From Pseudogymnoascus destructans (Eukaryota > Ascomycota > Leotiomycetes > Thelebolales > Thelebolaceae), in NCBI RefSeq assembly GCF_001641265.1, contig NW_020167526.1, positions 496,001 through 560,000 on the forward strand: a DNA stretch of 64,000 bases, read 5' to 3'. Below the pieces are notes generated by a model. It did not search any database, was not told the origin of the DNA, and was given only the letters and a program-made list of their open reading frames with translations. Each line of letters opens with the position of its first letter. The first letter of the stretch is position 1. Below are positions 41,770 to 52,980 of the stretch, one piece after another. A program made the translations under genes and the position numbers.

Positions 41770-44150
41770 GATATGAGCGATGTTGCTGAGATGGCTGCAC
41801 AGGAATCGGAGAGTTGATCATGGCGCACAGAAAAGCTTGCGCCGAAGGTAATGATTCTTCGTGGCCTAGAGATCGACTGTCAGAAGATGTTCCAGTCGCC
41901 AGACAGCGTGATAATGCGGGACAGACTCGATAGATTTTGCAGTGAAATTGATTCTGGGTCGGATCGGATCAAGAGACTTCTTGGGGGGGGGCAAGCGTCG
42001 CACGATGAGCGCAGCAGGTGCGAGAATGTTGGGAAGGAGGAAAGGTGCATAGAGATGGTCAGGGGCAGCCCAACTCCCTTCTTCTACGGCGCCAATAGAA
42101 TCTCATCTATAACAGGGATTTCATTATTCTTGAATAATACACATATACAACACTAAAAAAGGTCCTTGAATGCCGTGTAATCCCTTGTATTCCTCCTTGC
42201 CCCAGCACTCTAAGTTGTTGCTTAGAACAACGCTGTACAGTCAAACCCTTGTTAAGACGATGGCATCCGTAGCAAGCATTTCCATCGTCTTATCGTATAT
42301 ATCGTTATATAGAGTAATATTATGTAAGCCACCTATCTAACGTAACCTGCTGCTGTGACTGTGCTCGAATAGCCTCAATGGCTGTTTGCAGCCGCTCTAG
42401 TGCCCGTATATGCCCCGTAGTAAGAGCATCCTGGCCTTCAGAATACTCAATCAGTATCTGGAGGGCATCCGGGCCTCCTTTGCCGTAGGCGCAGGCTGCT
42501 CAGGCTGCTCCTCCTCTTCGTCATCATTTTGAGAGTTCTGATGCCCAAGTTGCCCCTCTATTATCTCCTCAAGTAGTTCTTCATCGGTAGTCTGTCCTTC
42601 TACCGCTCTAGCCTCTTCCACAGGGTTTAGAAAGTTCGAAATAGCCATTGAGTCTGTAATTGATGCTGTAGTTATCGCTTGGTTGTAGAGTTCTTGTATT
42701 CCAGTAGGCATCGTTATTGTTGGAAGGCTAATTGGATTTGAAACAAGTGTAGATTTGTGGAAGTAGTTGTATATTGTAGTGTTTGAAACTTTTGTATTCC
42801 AAGCACGAATAATCCAGCGAAGAGCGAGTCGAAGATTCATAAGTTTCTGTGGATCTTGATTTGAATCGATAGTGTCGATTATAAACTGAAGCCAATGTTG
42901 TCGATAATAAGCTTTAACATTTTGAATAATTCCTTGATCAAGAGGCTGAAAACGACTGGTACTGTTAGCTGGAAGCCAACAAATGCGGATATTAGGGGGA
43001 GGAGGGTTAAGCTCAGCCCCTGTATAGTGTGCTGAAAAGCTGTCCATTGTTAAGAGTATTTGCCGAGTAGTTCCAATATGCTGATAAAAGGCTTGAAGCC
43101 ATTCGCTCATAAGTATTCCAGTCATCCAAGCCTTCTTATTCGCTTTCCATTGTGCCCCCATTGTTGGTATATTGATTCGTTGTAGTGCTCGAGGTGCTTT
43201 TGCATGGCCAATTGCCCAAACAGGGAGTCAGTCTGTTCCAGTAGCATTGACGCAGAAAACCAGGGAGATCCGAGTCTTATTCTTCTTCACACCAGATTGG
43301 AGTTGCGATGACAGGCCTCGTGATGGCATCATCTTCCAGAAGAGTCCAGTTTCGTCCATATTGTATATATCCTCTTCTTGAAACTTCCCTGCTGTTGTCC
43401 GTAGTGCCCTCATTTCTTCCTCAACGTTTTCCGGAACTGATGCCGCCTCTCCAAACCGCTGTCGTGATTGTATATGATGCCGCTTTTTGAATTTTTCGAG
43501 CCAGCCAGTAGAAAACGATGGGCACTCTTGGCCAGCATATTCTGGCAGTCGTTTCCAGATCTGCTGTGCCTTCTGCTGTAGTATATCGCCAGTTGTAAAC
43601 CTCCTTTTTCTTCAATCTGATTCTGCCACTCCCAAAGGATATTCTCTAGCTTTGGCCACTGGCCTATGTAATGGTGGGTGCACCAGATGTGAGAATCTAG
43701 CCACCCAAGGAAGGGATGAATTTACTAAGACAACACACTGTCTTAGGAAACAGAGCCAAAGGGTTATAGCTTAGACTATTCCACAACGCAGCAATCAGGT
43801 GTGTGATGTAGTGAAGTGGTTCAGACAAGTTGGCAACAAATGTTGAGTCTGAGAACTCAGGGATAAGTCAGAGGTTAACACCTCACTGACTTTTCAGAAA
43901 CAAGGAGTAACAAGATGAATGCTTGGAAGCTTGGAAAAGATGTGGAAGTATGTGATAGTCGATTTACTGTATTGTCTGCTTGCCCTTTCTTAAGGAAAGG
44001 GCAATCCTATTTATGCTAAAGGAGTGTAGTTCTCTCATTTTCCAAGACTTTCCATGACTTACCAGGCTTGGTAACTGTAGTCGACGTAAGAGAATCCCAT
44101 AGAACCATCTCTTAGGTTCGTAGCCTATAGGAAGTAAAAGGAGGTCCAAG

Positions 44151-44230
44151 GTCAGAGTACCCCTATAGACAAATTATGTCATAGACAAATTATGTCATAG
44201 ACAAATTATGTCATAGACAAATTATGTCAT
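44151..44230. repeat. short tandem repeat in LTR-C
   Basis: ATAGACAAATTATGTC is repeated about four times (16-bp period) at 44164-44230; the copy at 62291-62320 has two. Confidence 0.85.
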
Positions 44231-44328
44231 AACTTAACCAATCTTGTGGGTAACTAAAGAGTGATGACGTGTAATGAATCATAGAGGTTCGTAGGAGCTT
44301 TTAGAGCTATCGTTCATGCTCCTAGGCC

Positions 44329-44890
44329 TCTAGTTGGTAGAGATATGTCATGTGGTAGTATGAGTGATGTCATGTAATGAATCATAGAGGGTTGTAGAGA
44401 TATGCTATGTGGTAATATCGGCCTAGTAACTAAGGAGCGATGACGTGTAATGAATCATAGATGGTTGTAGCAATCGTTGAGTAGTATTGCTCTTGTTGTT
44501 GGTGTGATAAGCCAAAATATGTATAGTGACTTGTAGGTTTGAGGAGGAGATTTCCAAGTTTGCTCTTGAGTTTGATAGCAAACTGAGTGCAACGAATGTC
44601 AGTATGACATCTAGTTGGTAGAGATATGTCATGTGGTAGTATGAGTGATGTCATGTAATGAATCATAGAGGGTTGTAGAGATATGCTATGTGGTAATATC
44701 GGCCCAGTAACTAAGGAGCGATGACGTGTAATGAATCATAGATGGTTGTAGCAATCGTTGAGTAGTATTGCTCTTGTTGTTGGTGTGATAAGCCAAAATA
44801 TGTATAGTGACTTGTAGGTTTGAGGAGGAGATTTCCAAGTTTGCTCTTGAGTTTGATAGCAAACTGAGTGCAACGAATGTCAGTATGACA
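44329..44890. repeat. 281-bp tandem duplication inside the solo LTR
   Basis: 44329-44609 and 44610-44890 are near-identical; both end GTCAGTATGACA, so the LTR end occurs twice. Confidence 0.9.
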
Positions 44891-45413
44891 GCCTAGTCGA
44901 CGGCGTTGAATTCCAGTGTCTTGGTTCTTATCAAGGGCCTCAAAGTTGCTACTTAGTGATTCAGAAATAGTCGACTGGCTTAACTTGTGATGATATTGTC
45001 TTTCAAACCATTCGATACACTGCCGCTGAGTTGGCTTTGGAACTTGTTGGTGGGCCCAGTGTCGAAGGGCACGCCGCTGGTCGACTGTAATCGGCCTTTT
45101 TCGAGGCATTTTGGGTGTCTAATGGCCACGTTAAGACGATGAACAGGTTGGAAAAGACGATGATTGTTGAATCGTATTTTGTATGGTAAAAGTATCGGTC
45201 CGTGGAAAAATATCGCACAAAAGAGGTTATCGGCTAAAAGAGGATCGTCTTGGCGAGGTTTGACTGTATGTATGGAATGCACGGACCGTGTAATATTTTT
45301 GCGGGGTGTGATATTCAAACCTTAATTTAACGTTAAAATCTGCACGTGCAGCGATGAACATTACAAGTCTTCAACATCAGCACAGTTTCTGCATTGACGC
45401 AGATGCTGTGAAT

Positions 45414-46292
45414 ATGCTGTTGAATGCCACCACAGGTAACTTGGTTTCTCCCCACAATTCCAGAATGAGTATTTAACTGACCATTGGACGTCTAGCTGTC
45501 TCCACGCCGGCTATTTTGCTCGTCCCATATAGAAAGCACCATGTGCTACGGTACCATGAGTGGATGAAGTCGCCGGTATGATGCTAAAAGCCTGGATTTA
45601 CGACGGAGGGGGTTTGATGCGGACTACAGGATCTTCAAGAGCTGACAGCTTCTGAACCTCTGACTTTGGGGGAGGAGTATGCGATGCAACTTAGTTGGCA
45701 AACGGATTACGACAAACTAACGTTCATTGCCTGTCACCCTCTCCCTGGGCCCGCCTCTAAAAATGCTGGGGCGGATTCGAATGATGGAATTATATCATCT
45801 CAGGGGTATGACGCCCCAGAAAAGATGATCGGCGATGTGAATCTATTTCTCAGGGTTGCCTATGAGCTTGACGGGGAGGGGGAGGAGATGCTGAATCGGC
45901 CGTACGTACGCGGCGAGATTGAGCTAATGATTGCATCCCCAAGTGATCAAGGGCGCGGGTTTGGGAAAGCGACACTACTTGCTTTCCTGCAGTATATAAA
46001 AAACCACACAGTTGACATCCTCGATCAGTACAAGAGCCACTCACCAGATGGAGCGGAAACTCACATCCAGAACCAAGGTGTGAAGATGGGCGGATTGGTG
46101 GTCGTTTCAAAGATCAACAAAAGCAACTTGAAGAGTCGGAGGCTGTTTGAGAGCGTCGGGTTCGGTCAGGTCGGCAAAGAGGACTATTTTGGCGAGATAG
46201 AGTTGAAGCTTTCTGGGGGCGTGGACGGCCTGAAGCCGATAGATGAGTGGTGCGAGGTTGGGTACCAGAAAGCAGTTGTACCAGAACGGTAG
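45414..46292 (+). CDS. NAT9-like GNAT N-acetyltransferase
   Basis: Three exons: 45414-45435, 45496-45575, 45630-46292, giving 254 residues. The first coding exon is only 22 bp. The spliced N-terminus reads STPAILLVPYRKHHV and HEWMKSPDLQELTASEPLT, then EEYAMQLSWQ, KLTFI, MIGDVNLFL, GEIELMIA, QGRGFGKATLLAFL (acetyl-CoA-binding loop, the R/Q-x-x-G-x-G/A pattern) and SRRLFESVGF. These match N-acetyltransferase 9 proteins, a widely conserved GNAT family; the substrate is not firmly established (tubulin effects are reported for animal homologues). The longest uninterrupted ORF begins at about 45666, but this leaves out the conserved start. Confidence 0.88.
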
Positions 46293-47020
46293 CGATATCA
46301 TCGACGAATAGGATATACAATATCATGTTACCTGTCTGTAGAGAGCAGTACCAGCATGAAGATTAATGACCATGGTAATCGATAACGATTGCCTTTGTGA
46401 AAATGAGTGGCTGCTGTTGCAAGGAACTATATGGCGATATGGCGGGAAAAGGTCATGGGACCGGGACGGGAACAGGGACATGCATTGCAGTTAGTCAGAG
46501 GTTGGGAATAACTACATAGAACTCAATGCCTCTTTGACTATTTATAGTAACTATGGATCAAATACTTTCTCTCGATCACCTAGGCTAGTATTTATTATAT
46601 CGTAGCCGCCTGTCAATAAGCCAAAAGTGCACCGCAAAGGAAGAAATCTACCATCCGCAATTTAAGTGTCATTATATGCACACGCCGGCATCCTCGGACT
46701 TCTAGGCCCGCAACTACTCCCAAACAGGCACTTGACAATCAGCGGGTAATTGATAAAAATGTGGAAATGTTTGATAAGAGCGGGGTAATTGGGTTTCCTG
46801 GCCATTGATGTTCTCGGAAAGTGTATCCGACAGGGTGGCACGGCAGCTAAGATCGTGGTCTAGCCCGTGGACACCGATACCGCACGAACGGCAGATAATG
46901 AAAATCAACCTCGGAGCGATGTAACGTGCCGTATTATAAAGAACTATCGTGGAATCAATTGTTTATATGAATATCATCAACAGGGAGTAGATAACTATTT
47001 GGGGGATTGGATAGCTGGCC
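46293..47020. other. intergenic, nothing recognised
   Basis: About 730 bp with no supported ORF; it must include the promoter of the DUF3445 gene. Confidence 0.5.
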
Positions 47021-48481
47021 ATGTCTAATCGCCCAACGATGTTGCCCATACTTGATGGTTTAACGTGCGGCGAGTCATACTATCTGATCGCCCTGGCCGT
47101 ATTCCTCACAGGCTGTACCTTCGTCTTCACGAAGAGATGTCGCAAGATCCCATCATTCTCCACCAAGGTAAGTATAAAGGAGTCATTAAGGTGCTAAATA
47201 TACTAATTATTCCATGCAGAATGGGCCTACAGCAAGAGAGAAGGGGGGCATCAATGGCCAAAATGCCAATTCAACCCCCTCTACTTTTTTAGGGCCGGTT
47301 GATACGTTGGTTGACTTTGACTGGAAAACTACAGAGCCTCTGAAGAACCGTCCCTTCAAGCCAAAATACCATCTTACTATGGGTATGCAACTTCTCGAGG
47401 CACAGTCACAGAAACGGTCACTAACAACCCGGCGCAGCACTGGAGAAAACAGATGCTAATAATCTAATTGTTATGGATAAAAACTATCTAAACCGTGTCA
47501 ATCTACGCCAGAGATATATAGCCGAGTACCCAACCACCGTTATCGGGCATCTAGATGGGTCGCGGCCGGCAGTCAAAGAACTATATGAGTTCCTCACAGA
47601 CGGTCTGCTTCCTGTGCGGTGGCCCCAGATGTTCCAACGCTCAAAAGGTCAACTTAACAACGTGATTACCGGCCACAGTCTGCCCATCAGCTGCCCAGAG
47701 TCCTCTACAGAGGCACTTACCCAGATTGGGAGTAATTTAGACGAAGACTTTCTGATACTTCTTCCTTCGGATGACGGTGATGGATATAGGCTAAAAGCTT
47801 TCGCAACGTGCTTTCTCAGCGGCTTTGATGCGAGCAAGAAGCTTGGCTTGAAATTGCGAGATATTCACTGGCCTGTCCCGAAGTACATGCAAATATTGAA
47901 CAAGAGTATGGACCGATATTTTGCTGCGCTGGAGGTTGGGAAGTTTAAAAGGAGATTCAATGTAAGTTACTGTCGATGAGGGTCTACAAGCCATAACTGA
48001 CTTGATCGCTGTAGTGGAGTGTTATGACGAATAGTGAACTTTTCACTCCGTTTGAAATCACTCATTTCCATGATGGGAAGCACACCAATGCCGACCATCC
48101 TGCTTCAGTTACAGTGGAAAACGTAAGTACTTCTACAAATTCAGGTTGTCCTTCGTAGCTATTTACTAACGCCAAAATAGACATACCAGCGTACAGAAAT
48201 GCAGTCTCTGTTCCGCTTACCCCAGAGTGGTGCAATCGTCTTCGTCATCAAGACATATATGTACCCCATACAGGAAGTCAAAGATGACGGGTATGGGGAA
48301 GAGCTAGCAGCGGCTATTGAGGGCTTGCAAACAGGGAATGTGCCAGAAATGTTCTTTTACAAAAGGTAGGCAGTGGCTGTTATTGCGGTCTATTACTTAC
48401 TCATACTTTTGGCTAACATGGAGTGCTTTAAACAGGGGTCCAATCTGGGGAGAGTTTGTGAAGACGTTTTTGAGAAGTTGA
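47021..48481 (+). CDS. DUF3445 family protein (haem-dependent oxidative N-demethylase-like), membrane-anchored
   Basis: Six exons: 47021-47167, 47220-47382, 47438-47961, 48015-48122, 48181-48365, 48436-48481, giving 390 residues. One predicted N-terminal membrane segment (YYLIALAVFLTGCTFVF, about 20-37). Then FKPKYHLTMALEK, AVKELYEFL, LLPSDDGDGYRLKAFATCFLSGFD, DIHWPVPKY, SMDRYF, and exon 4 WSVMTNSELFTP. The run of conserved motifs (YHLTM, CFxSGFD, IHxPVP, MDRFF) matches DUF3445, whose bacterial member is the alpha subunit of a haem-dependent oxidative N-demethylase. The fungal substrate is unknown. All introns have GT-AG ends. Confidence 0.85.
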
Positions 48482-49700
48482 AAGAACGAACGTAAGCCAT
48501 AGTACTTCGAATCGGTGGCAAGTTGTGTTGCCTCTCGGACCCTTGGGGGGGGGGTCTTGGAAAGACCACCGAGACGTTGCGATCATCCTGAAAACCGTAG
48601 CTCATCTAAATTTTGGTTGGAGAACGAGAGTTATTCTGGGCTTCCTCTCATAGGTATCGTTTCTTCGTCGGAGCTTAGCTCTGGCTTGTTAATGTGTTTC
48701 TGGCTAGGTTATACTTTGCCTCAGATGTCAGTCTAATAATAAACATTTTGCAAAGATTTTCGTTGCGTCTAAATAGCGCCAGGTACACATATCAAATTGC
48801 AAGATTTCGCCAACAATACTTTTGTATTTCAACTTGGTCAACCCATCGCCTTTGTTAATCTCCTGTTCAGTCTATGCTAACATACCGACTTGGTCTTCTC
48901 TACCGTTGTGTGCAAAACTGCACAATGTAACCAGCTGATGAGGTTTTCAAGTGTTGGAGTGGGACAATGATATGCAACCAGGGTTTCCGACAAATAAACA
49001 TGCCGAGCCTCTCTTTTCCGTAGCTGAAGGATCGTCGGAGGGCGAAAGAAGAGTAGAGCACGGCCCGTTCCACACCACTTGGCGATTCGCAAATTCCTGA
49101 TTCCCCTCAATCTCCAGAATCCCAAATCTTAGACATTGCGCCTCCTCTAGCCTTGGCTCTCTGTACCTTGTCTCGTCCCGTGCCTTGGAAACGCCCCGTT
49201 AGTTTCCCCTCTCACTATTCGTACTTCTGCCCTTATTTCGGATTATGGGCGAGATTATTGTGCTGTGCTGGAGTCAATACGTCTAACCATGTAGACATGG
49301 CCTAATATCTCGTGTTGAAAGTCGCCAATCAGAGGCACGCTGTAAGCACTGATATACGAAGCGATCCAAAATCCTTCATCCTTCGCGCCACAACGAGTAA
49401 GGCAAGATCCTTCGACCAGGACCCCATGGCCCACACTAGACCCAGGTCTCCTCAGGGGCGGAAGCTTCGCCTCGATCGTGCGTCTATCCACTCTCAGTAG
49501 GGACTCTGACAGGTGCTAACGAACATTAAAGGCGCCCATCTCCTCCAAACATGAGAAAATAAGCATCGTAGATCTCCCAACTCCACGAAGCCCAGCCAGC
49601 AACCGCTCTCCTCAAACATGGCGAAATTCTCGTTCATCTCCGCCTTCATGGCCTCCCCAGCCTGGAGTCGCTCGGCCTCACCCGCAAGGACCTTAAGGCT
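48482..49700. other. intergenic, nothing recognised
   Basis: No ORF with a recognisable domain. A G-run lies at 48547-48556. Confidence 0.5.
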
Positions 49701-50165
49701 ATGGGACGTGTCGCGAGTTCGTCCTCTGCCGCCTTTTATCTACCATCCACCCATTCTAAGTGCTGCCATAGTCCCCGAGTCGTTGACGCCCACAAGATCC
49801 GCAGCGCCCTTCTGTCCGGCAAGCGCGCATCCGCCGCTACCATCCCGACTTGTGAAGACAACTACAAATTTCCTAAGGATGGCGCTCAAGTGTGTATTAA
49901 CTTCCTTTCGAATCTTGGCTCGAAGCCTTGTGAATCTTGGCTCGAAGCCTTGCGTCGTATCCAGCAGATGTGCACCGACAACGACGCGTCCATTATGGGC
50001 GCCAACATCAAGAACCTGGCGAGCGTGGCATCGTCCTGCAGCGACGTCGCCATCGCCGCGCAGTGGATTTATGACAACTGCGGTATTGACACTACCAACA
50101 TGAACGCTTGGGCTCACTTTGCGCATGGCAATGGGGACCTTCTTATTTCCATTGTTCCCGCATAG
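49701..50165 (+). CDS. hypothetical small cysteine-containing protein
   Basis: 154 residues from ATG 49701; the frame is open upstream to 49572 and a start may lie in an unseen exon. The second half carries CEDNYKFPKDGAQVC, KPCESWLEALRRIQQMC, SSCSDVAIAAQWIYDNC: regularly placed Cys, suggestive of a disulphide-bonded secreted protein, but no signal peptide is visible from this start. A 22-bp tandem duplication (49911-49954) lies inside the frame. I recognise no family. Confidence 0.4.
   Translation: MGRVASSSSAAFYLPSTHSKCCHSPRVVDAHKIRSALLSGKRASAATIPTCEDNYKFPKDGAQVCINFLSNLGSKPCESWLEALRRIQQMCTDNDASIMGANIKNLASVASSCSDVAIAAQWIYDNCGIDTTNMNAWAHFAHGNGDLLISIVPA
49911..49954. repeat. 22-bp tandem duplication
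   Basis: AATCTTGGCTCGAAGCCTTG plus two bases occurs twice in a row (49911-49932, 49933-49954), shifting the frame by one. Confidence 0.9.
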
Positions 50166-50645
50166 AGATGGAGTTGTCATGGGAATAGGGCAGGCCGACT
50201 GAGGTAAAGAAGGACAAACATAAGATTAGGGGGCTAGATCTCGGTGCAATGCATGGAGGGTCTCGTGTCTCTGTCAGGGTCAGGGTAACGGGAATTCACG
50301 CCCGACCTCTTGTAGGCGCATTGTTTATACAGCCTCTGGAGTGTAGAATCTTTGGCGTAATTAATTTAAATTATACAACCTTCAAATCCGGAGACCGAGA
50401 TTCCCGCGCTATACACATATTCCCTGTCATGGTTGTAGAAGAATGGTTTGTTGATGAGATTGCTCATCGGTAGCTACTTTCTGATGTATCACAACATTGC
50501 GACAAAGTCACAAAATAGACACAACCTCTCTCTAAACACAGCCTTAGTTGTATAAATTAAGTGACGAATCAATTAACAATTAGATAGCCAAAAACATAGT
50601 TTGTTTGTTGTAGTAAGAAAACGACAAAAAAAATACAAAAAATAA

Positions 50646-50752
50646 GGGCTCAACCGGGATTTGAACCCGGGACCTGTCACATTCAAGCATCTGTTCTTTG
50701 AGAACAGGGGATGAATCCCGAAGCAACAATCATACGACTAGACCATTGAGCC
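50646..50752 (-). tRNA. tRNA-Pro(CGG) with a 35-nt intron
   Basis: Minus strand: acceptor GGCTCAA pairs with TTGAGCC; D-arm GGTCTAGTCGTATGAT; anticodon loop TTCGGG with anticodon CGG; T-arm GGTCCCGGGTTCAAATCCCGG. An intron of 35 nt (50682-50716) follows position 37 and contains the stem CTGTTCT-CAA-AGAACAG. The anticodon stem has two G-T wobbles. The mature tRNA is 72 nt. Confidence 0.9.
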
Positions 50753-50914
50753 TGTGATTTGTTTAGGTGGGCACTAGATGGCATTATTACCCACCGCATT
50801 TTCTTGATCATTCAATAAGATATCAACACAACTTCGTCGCATCGCACATATCCACCAACGAATTATATTTGCAGGGATTGATTGATTGAACAAATTTAAT
50901 TGGCATTATTCTAC
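50753..50914. other. short spacer between tRNA and polymerase gene
   Basis: AT-rich, no gene. 50166-50645 is likewise empty apart from an AT-rich stretch. Confidence 0.5.
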
Positions 50915-52620
50915 CTATGAATCGCCATTAAAAACATCGATAACTACGCGCTCAACCTCCAATGTTTCCGAGTCTACCAGTAACAGCTCTCCCGTCTCGG
51001 AGAATCGCGGTACAGCTATCAACCGCACCATCTGTCCGTCCGAACCTTCAATGACAGTGGTGTCGAATTTTGGTTGGGATCCAACTATGTAAAGATGCGG
51101 GCAGTCCTTGATAACAAATGAATCGTCGTCCTGGAGCGGATAGCTCCCTGTTTCGCACCCCGTTAGCCAAGGTATCTTTCGAAGTGTAGAAAAATGTGAG
51201 ACTTACACAGTGTATCTGGAGCAGTTGGTGCACAGCACCTCCACCTGCACATTGCCTCCATCATGCCCAACCGATCATCTCCTTCTACATACTTGAACAC
51301 ATCGTCCACGTTCTGTCCCCCAGTCCCCAGTACCCTCCAGCCCTCCACCTCCCCCTCCCACGGATTGGTAACCGCATCGAACCATCCAATCTTCTTCTCC
51401 CCATCGGTCGGCGGTCCCGATCCATATGCCCGTGCCTGTGGGAACATGGCTGAATGCACAGGCTGCTGGGGAAGACTCGCGTTCGCTGGGTCTGAGGCGC
51501 CGGGCAATAAGGTGACGGGGACACTAGGGAGAAGGGCGGCGAGGAAATCGTCGAGGTGCGCGGTGGGAGCGGGGTTATAGGCGCTGCTGTCGTAGCCGTA
51601 TTTCTTGTGCGTTGCTTTACGAGTGTTGCCGAGGCTTCCACCGGGGACGGAGTCGTCGACAACTATGGAGTTTCCGGCGATTATTAGCCGGCTGATTTGG
51701 GAGGCTTGTTGTTGGGAGGCGGGGTCGAGAGCTTCGCCCAGAAGGTACTCGAGGAGGAGATTGAGTTGGAGGGTGTGTCCTGTGTTTGAGCCAGAGATGT
51801 CGAGGCCTGACACGATCGCAATCTTACCGCCACTTCCAGGGCGAGACTCAGTCATCTCCTCATCCTCGTCTTCCACCTTCTGCTTCTTAACTTTTCCGGA
51901 TTCCGCCGCTGTTTTCGAGGAATCCGAGTATTCCCAGCGGGTTGGCTGGGGTGCGAGATCCGGGGTTCGGATGTCGATGACTTCGAAATCTCCGTTGGCG
52001 TTCTCGGTGCCCATAACGGAGACGATACAACCGGTTACCATCATCTCGTCTGCAAGGCGCGAACCAATCAGTCGTACCCGCCCAGATTCATCCTCCAGCA
52101 TTGTCGAGTCACTACCATCCGACGATTTGTATTTTTGCCTCGGCGGCACCGCTGAAGTCCAATGCTATCCCAAGTTAACCCCCTGAATTTACCAGCAGCA
52201 ACGAGACTTACATCTTTCGATATGTCGTCCAGAATATTCGGTTTCAGTGCCATATCCATATATATTGTCCCAGTAACCCAGCATAGTTCGCCCTGCCTGA
52301 CATCCAGCACTCTCTCTACCTTGGTGGCTTCTTCCCCGCCAATCCCAAAGCCAGCCCAAGCCTCAGCAGCTACTTTCTCTGCAGCAGGCTTCAGCTTGGC
52401 TAACCGCAGGAAATACATGTCGCCATATTGCTGCTTATATTGCTTATCCTTTTCGAGGTCGAAGGTATACAGCGGCTTGTATTCGCAAGGTAGTCGCTCA
52501 ATGGATTTTGGGATGGTGTCCCTGGGTTTGTCAATTGTGAGCGCAGGAGGATTTGGAGTAACAAACTTACGATGGTGCCCGTAGCAGACTCCCCGCATCA
52601 GTTTCTTTCATTTCCGCCAT
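50915..52620 (-). CDS. POL31: DNA polymerase delta small subunit (POL31/CDC1/POLD2)
   Basis: Four exons on the minus strand: 52620-52571, 52521-52212, 52164-51207, 51147-50915, giving 516 residues. The spliced N-terminus is MAEMKETDAGSLL, then EYKPLYTFDLEKDKQYKQQYGDMYFLRL, LCWVTGTIYMDM, LKPNILDDISKDHW (spanning an intron), VSGLDISG (phosphoesterase-like fold, catalytically inactive in this family), AGNSIV, LLPGASDPANASLPQQP, and RWRCCAPTAPDTLWSYP across the last intron, then FVIKDCPHLYIVGSQPKF. It is the B subunit that joins the catalytic subunit to the rest of the replicative polymerase. Introns of 49, 47 and 59 bp are GT-AG. A Lys/Glu-rich loop (VKKQKVEDEDEE) is a fungal insertion. Confidence 0.93.
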
Positions 52621-52905
52621 CGCACCACTTTTGAGAGAGCAGCGTTGCTTCTGTTGTCAGTTGAATATATTGTCCAAGCTTTCTGGATTGGGTAGACGCG
52701 TCAAGCATTTACAAGCTTCAACGTCATTCTGGTGCCACCCAAGAAGTTCGACGAACTGCACAACACTAATTTTTACAGCAACTATAATTAAATACACTCA
52801 GCCTGAGTGGCTCAGGGCTGTAATAAATAATTACTCATAATTAATCTGAATGTGGTAGATTACAGTGGCTCAAATAGCTGATGTCAATCCTCAGAAAATA
52901 CATTA
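52621..52905. other. intergenic upstream of POL31
   Basis: Promoter region of POL31 and AT-rich sequence; no gene. Confidence 0.45.
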
Positions 52906-52950
52906 ACGTATTTCACATGCGAGTCGCCCACACAAGCGAGTCGCCCACCC
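52906..52950 (+). repeat. orphan pogo terminus
   Basis: TA-ACGTATTTCACA followed by two 17-bp repeats with GCGAGTCGCCCAC, 75 bp outside the intact pogo. It is a related but diverged end with no body. Confidence 0.6.
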
Positions 52951-52980
52951 CATTTCATACCAAAAATTAAGAAACCTATA

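Larger units (their letters stand above)
43667..44890 (-). repeat. solo LTR-C with internal duplication, TSD GCCTA
   Basis: TGTAATGGTGGG ... GTATGACA on the plus strand, flanked exactly by GCCTA (43662-43666 and 44891-44895). It is 1224 bp because 281 bp are duplicated. Orientation is opposite to 61908-62813; strand is nominal. Confidence 0.95.
42320..45109 (-). pseudogene. Tigger-like transposase split by an LTR
   Basis: N-terminus from ATG 45109 (MPRKRPITVDQRRALRHWAHQ, a psq-like HTH; TQRQCIEWFERQYHHKLSQS) to 44891; resumes at 43666 with LENILWEWQNQIEEKG. After an indel near 43600: CPSFSTGWLEKFKKRH (CENP-B HTH), NMDETGLFWKM, a TGA at about 43247 within TGTD-stop-LPVWAIG, LTMDSFSAHY, and FQPLDQGIIQNVK. 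A further frameshift near 42480 precedes the C-terminus ending VTLDRWLT-stop (42320-42322). It is inactive. Confidence 0.85.
42238..45266 (-). mobile_element. Tigger/pogo-like element with a solo LTR inside
   Basis: Inverted ends CAGTCAAACC ... with TAAGACGAT/CCAAGACGAT following, flanked by TA (42236-42237 and 45267-45268). Without the LTR insertion it is about 1.8 kb. Confidence 0.85.
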
